From Apostichopus japonicus (lineage: Eukaryota > Echinodermata > Holothuroidea > Aspidochirotida > Stichopodidae), in contig NC_092567.1 in assembly GCF_037975245.1 (NCBI RefSeq), positions 11,442,376-11,506,375 of the forward strand: 64,000 bases of DNA. The letters run 5' to 3'. The first letter of the stretch is position 1. Each line of letters opens with the position of its first letter. This document shows positions 13,138 through 22,124 of this stretch, one piece after another. The translations under genes and the position numbers were made by a program. The notes below the pieces were generated by a model, which was not told the origin of the DNA, searched no databases, and saw only the letters and a program-made list of their open reading frames with translations.

Positions 13138-13141
13138 CAAG
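13138..13141. other. Target-site duplication CAAG, left copy
   Basis: CAAG immediately precedes the TGTTAC start of the 5' LTR and is repeated directly after the GTAACA end of the 3' LTR. Four to six bases is usual for Gypsy integrases. Confidence 0.85.
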
Positions 13142-13553
13142 TGTTACAGGCCCCTAAGTAATCTCAATAATTTGTATGATTTTTGCAACAATTAGTTGTA
13201 TTATAAATCAATATCATAGAATATTATAAATTAATCTAAGAATCATAGTATAGAACTGCCTGGTGTGTGTGCATATCTGGTGTGTGCAGAATATTTGGAA
13301 AAGTTGAGAAGCTTCTAGAAGAGTTAGAACATTTGAGAACAATGTAGAACATCTCAACAGTACACATTGGAACAAGCTAGAACATTGGAGTGCCGCCAAG
13401 GGGACATCCCCTGTGCTATTTTTAGAACACTAGGTGAGGATTTCCTGGAAAGGTGAAGTGACCTTTTGGGTCGGTTGAACTGAGCTGGAGCTATTGTAAG
13501 ATGCTTCTAGAATGGATGGACATTTCAAGATCTTTCTGGACTTGTGAAAAGGC

Positions 13554-13560
13554 TATATAA
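13554..13560 (+). promoter_or_regulatory. LTR TATA box
   Basis: TATATAA in the context ggctatataagcacc is the best core promoter match in the LTR. Transcription would be expected to start about 30 bases downstream, near gagatcgagag. The same site recurs in the 3' LTR. Confidence 0.6.
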
Positions 13561-14105
13561 GCACCTGATAATTTGAGATCGAGAGTTTTTAACCATCTTG
13601 GCTCCAGGAGTTTAATAACCTCTCGCTCAAGTGAATCCTACAATTCCAGTGTGAGTAAATACTCACTTAGTTTGACAGTAAAGTTATAGCTGTCTTTTTA
13701 TTAGTGGATTTGCTACAAGTTTACCGGCTTCGAAGTCGCCCATCGTTGTGTAGCCGTCTTCGGTTCTGTGCCAGTCAGCACTAATTATTGTGGCCTCTGA
13801 GTTACCCAAGGACAGGAATCCAAGGATAAACAAGCTGCAAGCACAACTTGGACATTCATTAGTAGTCGACCTCGGAAGTGGAAGTCATCTAGTTGGGAGC
13901 TGGATTTCTTCAATATTGGACATTCGTCCGTCTACAAGTTTCGCTGGAATATTCGCCAGGACATTTTGACACTGCGCTCGCGTCGCGGCACACACCAGGT
14001 CGTGAGTAAATTATAGTATAACTTATTAAATCTGTTTTAGTGTAAACTGCTTAGATATTGATAAATGATCTTTGTTTGATTTTAATTACCTTGAACACAC
14101 AATTA

Positions 14106-14111
14106 AATAAA
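14106..14111 (+). terminator. LTR polyadenylation signal AATAAA
   Basis: AATAAA lies about 550 bp downstream of the TATA box and about 110 bp before the LTR end. The functional copy would be the equivalent one in the 3' LTR (20191-20196). This would make R unusually long, so another signal could be used. Confidence 0.45.
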
Positions 14112-14222
14112 TACTTATTGTTATATTTAAAGTTAAATTTTACAGTGTGCTGTTTAGTTATTTGAGTTGTGAACCCAAGGGGAGGTGTATTCTGGCCTTG
14201 ATCGAGTTGATCGTAACAGAAT

Positions 14223-14239
14223 TGGGGGCCTATCCGGGA
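14223..14239 (+). other. Primer binding site for reverse transcription
   Basis: TGGGGGCCTATCCGGGA begins four bases after the 5' LTR. It starts with TGG, complementary to a tRNA CCA end, and resembles the tRNA-Pro type of site (TGGGGGCTCGTCCGGGA in other retroelements), with three mismatches to that form. The identity of the primer tRNA is therefore tentative. Confidence 0.65.
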
Positions 14240-14351
14240 AAGTACACTGTAAAAAATTGTAAGTTAATTGTTTTTCAACATTATCTGATTGTGTGTTTAC
14301 ATTGATATTTGTGCTGCATATTGTTGTTTGTAATTTAACTAGTTGTTCACT

Positions 14352-15917
14352 ATGGCATTTGTTGCAGAAGATTTTGTTCAAGATGTATCTTGGGAGGTTT
14401 TTGATGAGCTCAAGAAGCCAGATTTAATGGCATTGGCCGTGTATTTGGAAATTGAAGTAAAGCATGCTATGCGTAAACAAGTCATCAAAAATACACTGAT
14501 TGACCGTTTGGTTGCAGACGATTTGTTAGATGAGAAATGTCTGGAAAACAAAGTAGAAATTCTGGATAGTTCAGATTCTGCAGTAAAATTAAAACAATTA
14601 GAGATTCAGAAAGAAATTGAAATGACCAGATTAGAAATGGAGGAACGAATTAAATTGAAAGAAATAGAAGCCAAAGTACAAATGGAAAAAGATAAATTAG
14701 AAAAACAAGGCTCATCAAACTTCTCAGACAAATTTGATGCCACAAAGAATATTAGGTTAGTACCAAAATTTCAAGAAACTGAAGTGGATAAATATTTCTT
14801 ACACTTTGAGAAGATTGCCGAAAGTTTGAAATGGCCTAAAGAATCTTGGACATTGTTGCTCCAGTCAGTGTTCATTGGGAAAGCTAGAGAAATTTATTCT
14901 TCCCTATCAATTGAACAATGTCATAATTATGATGTGGTTAAGAAAGCAGTTCTTAAGGCCTATGAGTTGGTGCCCGAAGCTTACCGGCAAAAGTTCCGAA
15001 GTGCAAAGAAAGAAACCAACCAAACTCATGTTGAGTTTGCAAGAGTACAAGAACAAATGTTAGATAGGTGGCTTAGCTCTAAAAATGTGAACAATGAATT
15101 CAAACAACTTAGGCAATTGGTTTTGGTTGAGCAATTCAAAAGTTGTATCCATGCTGACATCAGGACTCACTTAGATGAGCGTGACATAAATAATTTAGAA
15201 GATGCAGCAACAATGGCAGATGATTACGCCCTCACGCATAAGTTGAGTACTAATAATACAGGTGGGCATAATAAGTTTAGTCAGTATCACAAGAATAATT
15301 ATAATAAGCTTAACCAAAATAAATTGTCCCAAAATCAAAATAGCACTAAAGAAGGAAATAAACAGTCAGGTCCCTCAAATCAGGGAAGTAAAGGTCCTTC
15401 TAGTGAAAAACCAACCAAGTCATGGAATGGTTTTAAGAAGTCAGTGACTTGTGACTACTGCAAAGAACCAGGCCACACTAAGTCCAAGTGTTGGAAGTTA
15501 ATGGGAATGCAGTTGGCTCTACAACAGCAATCTGCACCCACAGGTTGTGCTGTGGCCATGAGATCTCAAGTTAGTTTTCAGGCTGTTAAACAGAAAGATG
15601 TTGAGTCTGAGAAAATTAGGAAAGACTTTGAACCATTTGTTTTGGAGGGTTATGTATCACTTGAGAGTGAGAAAGTTGATCCAAAGCCTATAAAGATCAT
15701 GCGTGACACTTGTTGTGCACAGTCAATGATTTTGGAAGGGTCATTGCCCTTTAGTGAAGTAAGTGCAACAGGTGAAAATGTCTTGATTCAGGGCATTGGT
15801 ATGGATATTATTAGTGTCCCTCTTCACAAGATGAATTTAAAGTCTGATTTGGTCTCAGGTACAGTCATAGTTGGAGTGAGGCCTGAACTCCCAGTCAAAG
15901 GTGTTTCTATGTTGTAA
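14352..15917 (+). CDS. gag: Gag polyprotein with CCHC zinc knuckle and N-terminal part of protease
   Basis: The first ATG in frame is at 14352 (cactATGgca), giving 521 residues; the frame opens slightly earlier at a non-ATG codon. Residues about 75-120 are a charged coiled-coil (EIQKEIEMTRLEMEERIKL). Residues about 130-310 form a helical capsid domain with the phrases YRQKFRSAKK and LRQLVLVEQF. Gmr1-like capsids are the known source of the vertebrate SCAN domain, and this region has that look. A CCHC knuckle follows (C367, C370, H375, C380). An aspartic protease starts at about residue 440, with D452 in DTCC where the family has DTG or DSG; the glycine is replaced by cysteine. The frame ends at TAA 15915-15917, inside the protease region: the family motif GNDLAGG lies just beyond the stop in the same frame. 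Confidence 0.9.
   Translation: MAFVAEDFVQDVSWEVFDELKKPDLMALAVYLEIEVKHAMRKQVIKNTLIDRLVADDLLDEKCLENKVEILDSSDSAVKLKQLEIQKEIEMTRLEMEERIKLKEIEAKVQMEKDKLEKQGSSNFSDKFDATKNIRLVPKFQETEVDKYFLHFEKIAESLKWPKESWTLLLQSVFIGKAREIYSSLSIEQCHNYDVVKKAVLKAYELVPEAYRQKFRSAKKETNQTHVEFARVQEQMLDRWLSSKNVNNEFKQLRQLVLVEQFKSCIHADIRTHLDERDINNLEDAATMADDYALTHKLSTNNTGGHNKFSQYHKNNYNKLNQNKLSQNQNSTKEGNKQSGPSNQGSKGPSSEKPTKSWNGFKKSVTCDYCKEPGHTKSKCWKLMGMQLALQQQSAPTGCAVAMRSQVSFQAVKQKDVESEKIRKDFEPFVLEGYVSLESEKVDPKPIKIMRDTCCAQSMILEGSLPFSEVSATGENVLIQGIGMDIISVPLHKMNLKSDLVSGTVIVGVRPELPVKGVSML
15915..15917 (+). other. In-frame TAA stop within the protease region
   Basis: TAA followed by GGTAATGATTTGGCT. The frame upstream and downstream is the same and conserved protease residues lie on both sides, so this is a nonsense codon or a readthrough site inside pol, not a natural domain boundary. 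Confidence 0.9.
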
Positions 15918-17111
15918 GGTAATGATTTGGCTGGTGGAAAAGTACTTCCTCAACCAATTGTTACCCGTGAACCCTGCACGGAGGCTGGTAATGATGACGA
16001 AAGTAGTGTCGTCTTTCCAGCTTGTGCAGTAACAAGAAGTATGACTCAGAAAACAATGCTTGAAGCAAATAGTAAGGATAAAGGGGATGACTTGGTCCCT
16101 AATCTAGATTTAGAGGGGACATTCATGACAGAGTTGGATGAACCAGGTCATCTTCTCTCTTCAGGAGAGAAAAGCTCTCCAAAACATAGCCAAGACTTCA
16201 AGCCCATGCTTAATGGGGACAGTGATACTGATCCCTTGAGTCACAATAAGTTAGTCATAGAACAGGAAAATGACCCTGAACTTAAGGACCTTGGTCAAAG
16301 GGCATTGACCCTACAGGAAGCTGAAGAAGTTCCTGTCTGTTTTTACAAACGGAATGGTGTTCTGATGAGGAAATGGAGACCACCTGATGCTCCAGCAACT
16401 GATGAATGGCAAGTCATTCATCAGATTGTAGTTCCCAAAGTATATCACAGGGAGGTCATCAGCATTGCCCATGATAGTCCCATGGCAGGACATCTAGGAA
16501 TTAGAAAGACACATGATAGGATCTTGAATAATTTTTGGTGGCCTACACTTAGGAAGGATGTTTCTGAGTATTGTAGATCTTGTCACACTTGTCAAGTAGT
16601 GGGCAAGCCTAATCAGAAAGTCCCTGCCGCTCCTTTAAAGCCTATACCGGCGTTTGATGAACCATTTAGTCGGGTTATAGTTGATTGTGTAGGACCTCTC
16701 CCTAAGACTAAGTCAGGTAATCAGTATCTGTTGACTATCATGTGTGCCTCTACCAGGTTCCCAGAAGCTATACCCTTGAGAAATATTAAGGCTAAGACAA
16801 TCGTGAAGGCTCTAACCAAGTTTTTCACTCTTGTAGGACTTCCAAAGTCGATACAGTCAGATCAAGGGTCAAATTTCACGTCAGGCTTATTTCAGGAAGT
16901 CATGTATGAGTTAGGAATAGAACAATACACCTCTAGTGCATACCATCCGGAGTCCCAAGGAGCTTTAGAGAGATTCCATCAGACTCTAAAGAATATGATT
17001 AAGACTTACTGTTTCGATTTTGAAAAGGATTGGGATGAAGGTGTTCACCTATTATTGTTTTCTGCAAGAGAAGCAGTTCAGGAAACATTAGGTTTCAGTC
17101 CCTTTGAGTAA
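15918..17111 (+). CDS. pol: Pol segment: end of protease and integrase (zinc finger plus DDE core)
   Basis: Same frame as gag, entered directly after the TAA at 15915; numbering here counts from 15927. It opens with GNDLAGGKV, the C-terminal protease motif, and the linker FPACAVTRSMTQK. The integrase HHCC finger is H182, H189, C219, C222. The catalytic triad is D253 (VIVDCVGP), D312 (SDQGSNF) and E348 (ESQGALERFH), spacing D-58-D-35-E as in Ty3/Gypsy integrases. There is no good independent start, so translation would need readthrough or a fused frame. It stops at TAA 17109-17111, inside the integrase after LGFSPFE, and the next codons (FGRTVRGPL) continue the integrase. Integrase sits upstream of RT, which identifies the Gmr1-like group. 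Confidence 0.9.
   Translation, partial: GNDLAGGKVLPQPIVTREPCTEAGNDDESSVVFPACAVTRSMTQKTMLEANSKDKGDDLVPNLDLEGTFMTELDEPGHLLSSGEKSSPKHSQDFKPMLNGDSDTDPLSHNKLVIEQENDPELKDLGQRALTLQEAEEVPVCFYKRNGVLMRKWRPPDAPATDEWQVIHQIVVPKVYHREVISIAHDSPMAGHLGIRKTHDRILNNFWWPTLRKDVSEYCRSCHTCQVVGKPNQKVPAAPLKPIPAFDEPFSRVIVDCVGPLPKTKSGNQYLLTIMCASTRFPEAIPLRNIKAKTIVKALTKFFTLVGLPKSIQSDQGSNFTSGLFQEVMYELGIEQYTSSAYHPESQGALERFHQTLKNMIKTYCFDFEKDWDEGVHLLLFSAREAVQETLGFSPFE
17109..17111 (+). other. In-frame TAA stop within the integrase
   Basis: TAA lies between SPFE and FGRT, in a segment normally continuous in integrases of this class. The following codon opens the rest of the integrase in the same frame. Confidence 0.9.
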
Positions 17112-19055
17112 GTGTTTGGGCGTACAGTTCGAGGTCCCTTAAAGCTTCTGAAAGAAAAATGGCTGAATGATGAAATTGATACAAACCTTTTGGATTATGT
17201 TTCCAAATTCAAGTATAGGCTCAATAGAGCAAATGAAATTGCTAGGGATAATCTAAAAGAGGCCCAAAGCAAAATGAAAAGGTGGTATGATAAGGATGCC
17301 AAAAGTAAAGTATTTAGTCCAGGAGACAAAGTACTGGTCTTGTTTCCAATACCTGGACACCCACTGCGGGCAAGATACCATGGGCCTTATACAGTAGAGT
17401 CAAAAGTGGGTGAAGTTGACTACATTGTCAAGACGCCAGATAGGCGCAAAAGTAGGCAATTGTGCCATATAAACATGCTCAAAGAGTATGTTGATAGAAA
17501 TGATGATGGCAGTGTAAAACCAGTGTGCTCTGTAGGTCCTAGTAATGATAGTAGTCATGACGACACTCCAGAAATGGAAGTTGATCAAAATGACAATAGT
17601 GATGATAGGCAGCATGAATATCCTATGAAGTTGCAAAACTCTGACGTGCTTGCAAAGTTGAATGAAAAATTAGGCCATCTTTCAGGAAATGTGCAGTGTG
17701 AATTGAAGCAATTAATTCACGAGAGGGAAGATATTTTTCCCGATGTTCCTAGTAGGACTAATGCTGCTGATCATGACGTTGATGTGGGTGACCATGAACC
17801 AATCAAACAGCACCCCTACAGAGTAAACCCACTGAAGAGAGCACATCTCAATAAAGAAATTGAGTATATGTTAAAAAATAACATAATAGAACCTAGCAAA
17901 AGTGAATGGAGTTCCCCATGTATTCTGGTTCCAAAACCAGATGGTTCCTTTAGATTTGTGACAGACTATAGAAAAGTCAATCAGTGCTCGAAAACGGATT
18001 CGTATCCGATTGCGCGTATAGACGATTGCATTGATAAAATTGGCAATGCAAAATTTGTTAGCAAGTTTGACCTTTTGAAGGGGTATTGGCAAGTCCCCCT
18101 CACTGATCGCGCCAAAGAAATGTCGGCCTTTTGCACCCCAGATGCCCTTTATCAGTATCGGGTTATGCCGTTTGGTATGAAAAATGCACCGGCAACGTTT
18201 CAGAGAATGGTCAATTGTATTGTGGCTGACATTGAAGGCTGTGAAGCCTATGTAGATGATTTGATTGTCTACAGCCAAACTTGGGAACAACACATAGGGC
18301 AACTCCGTCACTTGTTTAAGAAATTGTCACAAGCCAAACTAACAGTTAATTTGGTTAAAAGTGAATTTTGTCAAGCCAATGTTGTTTATTTGGGTCATGT
18401 AGTAGGCCAAGGCAAGGTCAAGCCTATCAAGGCTAAGGTTGAAGCAATTGAGAAATTCCCCACACCAAAGACTAGGAAAGAGCTTCAGCGATTTCTAGGT
18501 ATGGCTGGATATTACAGGAGGTTCTGTCAGAATTTTTCTGATGTGGCCAGTCCACTGACAAATTTGTTGGCAAAGAATGTCAAATATGTTTGGTCAGAGG
18601 AAACCGAAAATGGTTTCAACAAAATCAAAGCCATACTGATTAGTGAACCAGTTCTGATAGCACCAGACTTTCAGAAACAATTCAAGTTGGCCATAGATGC
18701 CAGTGACATAGGGTGTGGTGGAGTTCTAATGCAAGTTGGTGAAGATGGAATAGATCACCCTATTTCATACTTCTCCAAAAAGTTTGACAAGCACCAAAGA
18801 AATTACTCCACTATTGAAAAGGAGTGCCTTGCTCTCATTTTGGCATTGGAGCATTTTGATGTATATTTGGGTACCACTGTGCACCCAGTGCTTGTCTTCA
18901 CAGATCATAACCCCCTGACCTTCATCCACAGGATGAAAAACAAAAATCAGAGACTAGTAAGGTGGAGTTTGACCTTGCAGGAATACAACCTGGACATCAG
19001 GCATATCAAAGGCAAAGATAATGTGATGGCTGATGCCTTGTCCAGAGTTGGATAG
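17112..19055 (+). CDS. pol: Pol segment: integrase GPY module, reverse transcriptase, RNase H
   Basis: Continues in the gag frame after the TAA at 17109; 647 codons counted from 17112. Residues 1-110 finish the integrase and include the GPY/F module (RYHGPYTV, GPY at 91-93). After an acidic linker the reverse transcriptase runs from about residue 205 (VNPLKRAHLNKEIEYML) with SPCILVPKPDGSFRFVTDYR, the first catalytic Asp in FDLLKGYWQ, MPFGMKNAPATFQRM, and YVDD at 380-383. RNase H follows with its acidic residues in AIDASD, TIEKECLALI and FTDHNPLTF, ending HIKGKDNVMADALSRVG. No stop or frameshift interrupts this segment. As with the integrase part, no ATG start is suitable. Confidence 0.9.
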   Translation: MFGRTVRGPLKLLKEKWLNDEIDTNLLDYVSKFKYRLNRANEIARDNLKEAQSKMKRWYDKDAKSKVFSPGDKVLVLFPIPGHPLRARYHGPYTVESKVGEVDYIVKTPDRRKSRQLCHINMLKEYVDRNDDGSVKPVCSVGPSNDSSHDDTPEMEVDQNDNSDDRQHEYPMKLQNSDVLAKLNEKLGHLSGNVQCELKQLIHEREDIFPDVPSRTNAADHDVDVGDHEPIKQHPYRVNPLKRAHLNKEIEYMLKNNIIEPSKSEWSSPCILVPKPDGSFRFVTDYRKVNQCSKTDSYPIARIDDCIDKIGNAKFVSKFDLLKGYWQVPLTDRAKEMSAFCTPDALYQYRVMPFGMKNAPATFQRMVNCIVADIEGCEAYVDDLIVYSQTWEQHIGQLRHLFKKLSQAKLTVNLVKSEFCQANVVYLGHVVGQGKVKPIKAKVEAIEKFPTPKTRKELQRFLGMAGYYRRFCQNFSDVASPLTNLLAKNVKYVWSEETENGFNKIKAILISEPVLIAPDFQKQFKLAIDASDIGCGGVLMQVGEDGIDHPISYFSKKFDKHQRNYSTIEKECLALILALEHFDVYLGTTVHPVLVFTDHNPLTFIHRMKNKNQRLVRWSLTLQEYNLDIRHIKGKDNVMADALSRVG

Positions 19056-19215
19056 TTTATCATTAACAAGCAAAGAGTTTTAAAAGAAAAGGTGTCATTG
19101 TAAATAAAATTCTGTATGTAAACCTTTAAGGTTATGAGTGCCTTAAATAGGCTTAAATGTTCATATGAGATTAAAATTTAAGAAAGTTTTCTTTCCAATC
19201 AAACTTTCTTTCTTT

Positions 19216-19226
19216 AAGGGGGAGGG
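19216..19226 (+). other. Polypurine tract
   Basis: AAGGGGGAGGG directly abuts the TGTTAC start of the 3' LTR, as expected for the primer of plus-strand DNA synthesis. Confidence 0.9.
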
Positions 19227-20303
19227 TGTTACAGGCCCCTAAGTAATCTCAATAATTTGTATGATTTTTGCAACAATTAGTTGTATTATAAATCAATATC
19301 ATAGAATATTATAAATTAATCTAAGAATCATAGTATAGAACTGCCTGGTGTGTGTGCATATCTGGTGTGTGCAGAATATTTGGAAAAGTTGAGAAGCTTC
19401 TAGAAGAGTTAGAACATTTGAGAACAATGTAGAACATCTCAACAGTACACATTGGAACAAGCTAGAACATTGGAGTGCCGCCAAGGGGACATCCCCTGTG
19501 CTATTTTTAGAACACTAGGTGAGGATTTCCTGGAAAGGTGAAGTGACCTTTTGGGTCGGTTGAACTGAGCTGGAGCTATTGTAAGATGCTTCTAGAATGG
19601 ATGGACATTTCAAGATCTTTCTGGACTTGTGAAAAGGCTATATAAGCACCTGATAATTTGAGATCGAGAGTTTTTAACCATCTTGGCTCCAGGAGTTTAA
19701 TAACCTCTCGCTCAAGTGAATCCTACAATTCCAGTGTGAGTAAATACTCACTTAGTTTGACAGTAAAGTTATAGCTGTCTTTTTATTAGTGGATTTGCTA
19801 CAAGTTTACCGGCTTCGAAGTCGCCCATCGTTGTGTAGCCGTCTTCGGTTCTGTGCCAGTCAGCACTAATTATTGTGGCCTCTGAGTTACCCAAGGACAG
19901 GAATCCAAGGATAAACAAGCTGCAAGCACAACTTGGACATTCATTAGTAGTCGACCTCGGAAGTGGAAGTCATCTAGTTGGGAGCTGGATTTCTTCAATA
20001 TTGGACATTCGTCCGTCTACAAGTTTCGCTGGAATATTCGCCAGGACATTTTGACACTGCGCTCGCGTCGCGGCACACACCAGGTCGTGAGTAAATTATA
20101 GTATAACTTATTAAATCTGTTTTAGTGTAAACTGCTTAGATATTGATAAATGATCTTTGTTTGATTTTAATTACCTTGAACACACAATTAAATAAATACT
20201 TATTGTTATATTTAAAGTTAAATTTTACAGTGTGCTGTTTAGTTATTTGAGTTGTGAACCCAAGGGGAGGTGTATTCTGGCCTTGATCGAGTTGATCGTA
20301 ACA
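19227..20303 (+). repeat. 3' LTR (1077 bp)
   Basis: Same length and, by eye, same sequence as 13142-14218. Followed by the CAAG duplication. Confidence 0.95.
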
Positions 20304-20307
20304 CAAG
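20304..20307. other. Target-site duplication CAAG, right copy
   Basis: Matches 13138-13141 exactly; the next base on each side differs, so the duplication is 4 bp. Confidence 0.85.
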
Positions 20308-21570
20308 TAAATCATCATATATGCAACTATGCAGCAGGCTATGGTAGTCTCTGATGAAAAAGGAATTATCGTTCGTGACATACTCTCAGGACATCGGAAA
20401 TGGGTTCATGTGATAATGACGATGATTTGTTCTAGTCCTGTAGCGCCATAGCTTAACTCAATAAAGTAATTCCAAAATACATTTATTTTTTTCTATCATC
20501 AATATTTAAATTATTAGTTTTCATGGTATTTGATGACGTCACGAATGCGTTGTAATATAAAGCTAAATATCTTGAAACCGGGTAGCTTTACAAACATCAC
20601 GAGCAATCAAATGTTTCATTTCCCTGTACAATAACACATCTATACTAAGATTCTACCTAAATTCATTATTTCAATTAATTAATAGTAATGTAAATACATA
20701 CAAACCTCTCTATCTCCACCCCTCAACATTATTTCTCAGACTCGTACACATTGTACCCTCGTTCATTGTTCTGTGTTTAAAGGACACATCGAGATTCCCC
20801 ATTGTTAATGGTGGAGTGACGTCACTGATGATGATATCATCATTGCTCAATCTCAAGGACAGAAGTAGTTAGTGTAAACAACACGTTTGCCCCGATCCAT
20901 TAAATGTTTGACTATTTAAGACATATGTGTGTATAGTAGTTACTAAATTATCTCGTGATAACAGCTTACAGAGAGATTCAGAGACGATGTAGTCGAAGTC
21001 AAAGCAGTTTTTTAAACAGTGTTTAATTATGACTCTCGTGCTTTGTGATGACGTCACTGATGTTTAGTGTTCTCTGATCCGTTCATCGTCTCATGGATTA
21101 TTATTCTTGATCTCAGCACTGAATACCCGACTATCAGGATTTGGTTTCTTAATTTAGTCCAAGATTCGTTTCTGTTTAAATGGGAGCATATGCTTTCATT
21201 TAGGATAATTGATCAGATATGTTAATGAGATGATAACAATTCTAACCTGACTGGTTTTATAACTAAGAGGATAAAAGTTGTAAACTGATCATGTATAAAA
21301 CCGAGATGATCATAATAGTAAACTGATCGGTAATCTTACTGAGATATAAGGATTGTAAACTGATCAGCTATATTACTGATATGATAATGATAGCAAACTA
21401 ATAAGATCAAAATTAAGAAATCAAATAGATTGATTACTCAGCTAATACGAAGTTAACATCGAGAGCCAACATAAATCTCGTGAATATATTGTTTATGATT
21501 TCATTCCAAGCCAACAAAGATTAAGTGAGCACTTATCATTAACATATCTGTCTTTTATGTTTTTCATTAG
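20308..21570. other. Non-coding stretch with CRE palindromes and a degenerate array
   Basis: No gene is seen. TGACGTCA occurs at 20534, 20817 and 21049. The 20817 site is followed by gatgatgatatcatcat, another near-palindrome. The stretch ends in a good splice acceptor (ctgtcttttatgtttttcattag). Confidence 0.55.
21262..21412. repeat. Degenerate tandem repeat of about 40-44 bp
   Basis: The phrase gtaaactgatc recurs at about 21281, 21320 and 21357, with a weaker copy near 21393, each followed by a variant of tattactgagatgat. Four copies are recognisable. Confidence 0.6.
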
Positions 21571-21632
21571 TTTGGAATGCTACCATCCTTGAGGAGTATC
21601 GTCGTCTGAATCTACAAACCGGTCAATGGCAG
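21571..21632 (+). CDS. Candidate internal exon (E2) of the unidentified plus-strand gene
   Basis: 62 nt between acceptor tgtttttcattag and donor CAG|gtaaag. With two leading bases it reads 20 open codons, WNATILEEYRRLNLQTGQWQ; the other two frames hit stops. It takes two bases on entry, exactly what E1 (2621-2697) needs, and it leaves in phase 0. The intron to E1 would be 18.9 kb and contain the retrotransposon and the first foldback element. The peptide looks like an amphipathic helix with an acidic and basic pattern. I cannot name a family. Confidence 0.5.
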
Positions 21633-21901
21633 GTAAAGAGTTTGATCACCTTTCATTTAGCTATTGCTCATAATGCAAGTCTGGTCAGCTTGTTTGCGTT
21701 ATGCTGCCCTAGCACAGTTTTCAGTCCCAAATATGTGTTAATAAATCAATATAGTGATACATTATCTGTGAAGTTACGTGTAGCTGGTAACCATCTTCTT
21801 CCCGCTGAATCTCATTCACAACGCTTAGTTCTATATTGACACACCCGTACAATTTCCAGGTCGGTTTAATATTGTTAACATATAGTTATAGCTAAAATAT
21901 T
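21633..21901. other. Short non-coding stretch after E2
   Basis: An open frame of 65 codons here has no recognisable content. Nothing else is seen. Confidence 0.5.
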
Positions 21902-21917
21902 GACTTTTGGACAAGTT

Positions 21918-21986
<69 letters not shown>

Positions 21987-22041
21987 ATATATATATGTAT
22001 ATACGTATATATATATTTATATATATATATATATATATATA

Positions 22042-22109
<68 letters not shown>

Positions 22110-22124
22110 AACTTGTCCAAAGTC
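21902..22124. repeat. (TA)n palindrome capped by 18-bp inverted repeats
   Basis: About 185 bp of TA dinucleotides, with small interruptions (tattat, gtatatacgtat), are bounded on the left by GACTTTTGGACAAGTTTGA and on the right by its reverse complement lacking one T. The whole 223 bp can fold into one long hairpin. The capping arms are unique sequence, so this is not a plain microsatellite; a MITE with a TA core is a reasonable reading. Confidence 0.8.

Larger units (their letters stand above)
13142..14218 (+). repeat. 5' LTR (1077 bp)
   Basis: Bounded by the 6-bp inverted ends TGTTAC and GTAACA. It holds a TATA box (13554) and an AATAAA signal (14106), so U3, R and U5 can be placed roughly. 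The open frames inside it are short and are not proposed as genes. Confidence 0.95.
13142..20303 (+). mobile_element. Complete Gmr1-like Ty3/Gypsy LTR retrotransposon
   Basis: Two 1077-bp direct repeats starting TGTTAC and ending GTAACA flank a 5.0 kb interior; the LTRs show no difference when read side by side. The 4-bp CAAG duplication lies at 13138-13141 and 20304-20307. The interior holds, in order, a primer binding site, gag with a CCHC knuckle, protease, integrase, reverse transcriptase, RNase H and a polypurine tract. No envelope frame exists: only about 170 bp separate the RNase H stop from the 3' LTR. Integrase before RT is the order described for the Gmr1-like group of deuterostome Gypsy elements and is otherwise typical of Ty1/Copia. 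Gag-pol is in one frame but has two TAA stops (15915, 17109). Identical LTRs indicate a very recent insertion. Confidence 0.95.

Noticed and set aside
17871-18311. 146-codon minus-strand frame
   Set aside because: Antisense shadow of the reverse transcriptase; the plus frame carries all RT motifs.
19056-19226. Search for an env gene between RNase H and the 3' LTR
   Set aside because: Only about 170 bp are available and no frame is open; the element has no envelope gene.
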